In this document: piece by piece, positions 63,355 to 64,000 of the stretch
Layout of the letters: the number at the start of each line of letters is the position of its first letter
Position numbering within the stretch: position 1 is the first letter of the stretch
Assembly (NCBI RefSeq): GCF_001039355.2
Contig: NW_019775583.1
Span: forward strand, 1,754 to 65,753
DNA from: Lingula anatina
Lineage: Eukaryota > Brachiopoda > Lingulata > Lingulida > Lingulidae
Length of the DNA: 64,000 nt
Reading direction: 5' to 3'
Position numbers and translations under genes: made by a program
Notes under the pieces: model-generated
What the model was told of the DNA's origin: nothing
The model's database searches: none
What the model saw: the letters and a program-made list of their open reading frames with translations, nothing else

Positions 63355-63858
63355 GTAAATATGCCGGATTCATATGGAATATATACCGGTATATATTACC
63401 CTTGGTTTATGTAGGCACATGGAGTATAATGGACGCAAGCGACGACAACAATGTGGCCGGAATGGTGGCGCTCTACAAGGTGGATCAGTGCAATTTTTTC
63501 TTTACTCCTCCTCTTGATAGCTCAGGGTCAGGTATGTTAAAGGCGTGTTTGGTATTATAGATTTAATATTTTACCAACTTCCGACTATAATTTCAATTCT
63601 AACACAGTCATTTTTTTAACAAAACTCGATATATGTCTTGAACACCTGTCTCGCTGAAAGTCGAAGTGTTTTGGCATATATCGCTTGGGTGACAGTGTAT
63701 AATCTCGTAGGCCTTACTTATCTCTCATATCCGGCATATTTACATTGTGTTCCAGGCATCACTCATACGTACTATATAGCTGCGGTTGAGAGAATGTGGG
63801 AGTTTGCGCCTTGGAAATTTGACCTGATTGTCGGAGGAAGTATTACAGACCCTTCCAA
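55423..63858 (+). CDS. Multicopper ferroxidase B (ceruloplasmin/hephaestin-like), partial at the window end
   Basis: Fifteen visible exons match ferroxidase A exons 2–16 one for one, with identical lengths and phases: 55423–55513, 55863–55987, 56558–56680, 57275–57493, 57712–57820, 58147–58347, 58858–58964, 59225–59405, 60151–60328, 60822–60933, 61849–62033, 62304–62439, 62784–62999, 63415–63531, 63756–63858. Domains 1 to 4 and the first part of 5 are visible; the catalytic domain 6 lies beyond the window. The HxH pairs (VHPHG, YHGH) and the D2 ligands (His in 'EDDLHPLT', Cys and His in 'KCQTADHH') are present, and the D4 type 1 site is lost as in copy A. In the exon at 59225 about 7 of 60 residues differ from copy A, and introns still align in places, so the duplication is fairly recent. 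I see no exon 1 like that of copy A; the N-terminus may be the Pro-rich block upstream, an in-frame ATG at 55401 without a signal peptide, or an exon I missed. Confidence 0.92.
56063..56337. mobile_element. 'CAGGGGCGGATCCAGG' element in ferroxidase B intron 3
   Basis: The left end is CAGGGGCGGATCCAGG and the right end AAATCCGCCACTG, inverted repeats, with an interior matching 17758–18039 reversed. The homologous intron of copy A lacks it, so it inserted after the gene duplication. Confidence 0.75.
56441..56499. repeat. (TTA)n microsatellite
   Basis: About 19 TTA units before ferroxidase B exon 4. Copy A has a short TTA run in the same place (about 33991–34003). Confidence 0.9.
56697..56880. 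mobile_element. MITE-like element, 'GTCGGCCATA' family, in ferroxidase B intron 4
   Basis: The ends GCCGCATTCAGA and TCTGAATGCAGC are inverted, with the core 'GGTCGGCCATAATTGACCC'. Copy A intron 4 (34197–34376) is short and lacks it. Confidence 0.7.
57821..57822 (+). other. Non-canonical GC splice donor, ferroxidase B
   Basis: The exon ends CCAG and the intron begins GCAAGT, at the same exon boundary as the GC donor of ferroxidase A at 35138. Confidence 0.85.
61186..61424. mobile_element. MITE-like element, 'GATCGATCTA' family, in ferroxidase B
   Basis: 'AGACCCCATTCCGATAGAT' at the left mirrors 'ATCTCTGGGAATGCACCCT' at the right, with the core 'TAAGCGTCTGTCCCGCCTAC'. The homologous intron of copy A (38299–39514) has no such copy. 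Confidence 0.65.
63295..63352. repeat. (TA)n microsatellite
   Basis: About 28 TA units, some 60 bases upstream of the ferroxidase B exon at 63415. Confidence 0.95.
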
Positions 63859-64000
63859 GTAAGTTGTTTGTCATAATAATGATGGTCATAGTACAAGTAA
63901 TAGCAGTGATGGTAATGACAATTTAATTGTGGTAAGAATGATGATGACTTGATATCACTGTTGATGTGGACGATAGTGGCAATACTTTTTATAATGGTAA

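Noticed and set aside
1-64000. CRISPR arrays, operons, tRNA or rRNA genes
   Set aside because: Repeats present are microsatellites and inverted-repeat elements, genes are spliced, and I saw no tRNA cloverleaf or rRNA sequence.

Overview
The window is intron-rich animal DNA. Small phased exons are joined by GT–AG introns of about 0.1–3 kb, and there are abundant microsatellites, short inverted-repeat transposons and two stretches of unknown bases (one N at 24987, and 33274–33352). Extracellular mosaic proteins, many MITE-like elements and the absence of any bacterial layout suggest a marine invertebrate (lancelet, mollusc, hemichordate or similar). The sequence alone does not fix the species.

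Region 1 (about 3.5–20.5 kb, minus strand) holds one gene that I could follow exon by exon through 28 coding exons with matching splice phases, giving 1361 codons. It encodes a secreted mosaic protein: signal peptide, a roughly 360-residue N-terminal region of the kind starting 'SHFRG.TISWR', seven EGF modules, a PAN/apple-like segment, an unassigned cysteine-rich segment, a von Willebrand A domain whose metal site is degenerate, a thrombospondin type 1 repeat and a SUEL/galactose-binding-lectin-like C-terminus. A weak coding candidate lies upstream at 22.3–22.6 kb.

Region 2 (about 20.5–28.7 kb) is non-coding. It is dominated by a 1.86-kb direct duplication (23130–24986 and 24988–26851) split by a single N, which looks like unmerged haplotypes, and by mobile-element fragments.

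Region 3 (28.8–64 kb, plus strand) holds two tandem, head-to-tail multicopper ferroxidase genes of the ceruloplasmin/hephaestin type. Copy A (28775–45938) is complete: 22 coding exons, 1080 residues, six cupredoxin domains. Copy B (55423 to beyond the window end) has the same exon boundaries and phases and is visible through the counterpart of A exon 16. In copy A the trinuclear copper site, the domain 6 type 1 copper site and the domain 6 iron site are intact. In both copies the domain 4 type 1 copper site has lost its Cys and one His. Just upstream of copy B, five phase-1 exons (52.3–54.6 kb) encode a secreted Pro/Thr/Ser-rich protein with five C-x3-P-x2-C modules. It either forms the N-terminus of copy B by in-phase splicing or is a separate small gene ending at an in-frame TAG that lies within the donor site of its last exon.

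The ferroxidases would oxidise Fe(II) to Fe(III) outside the cell, in iron or copper handling or in matrix/shell biology. The minus-strand gene looks like an extracellular matrix, adhesion or recognition protein, and nothing links it functionally to the ferroxidases beyond proximity. Several MITE families lie between and inside the genes, and some insertions differ between the paralogous introns, so they arrived after the gene duplication.
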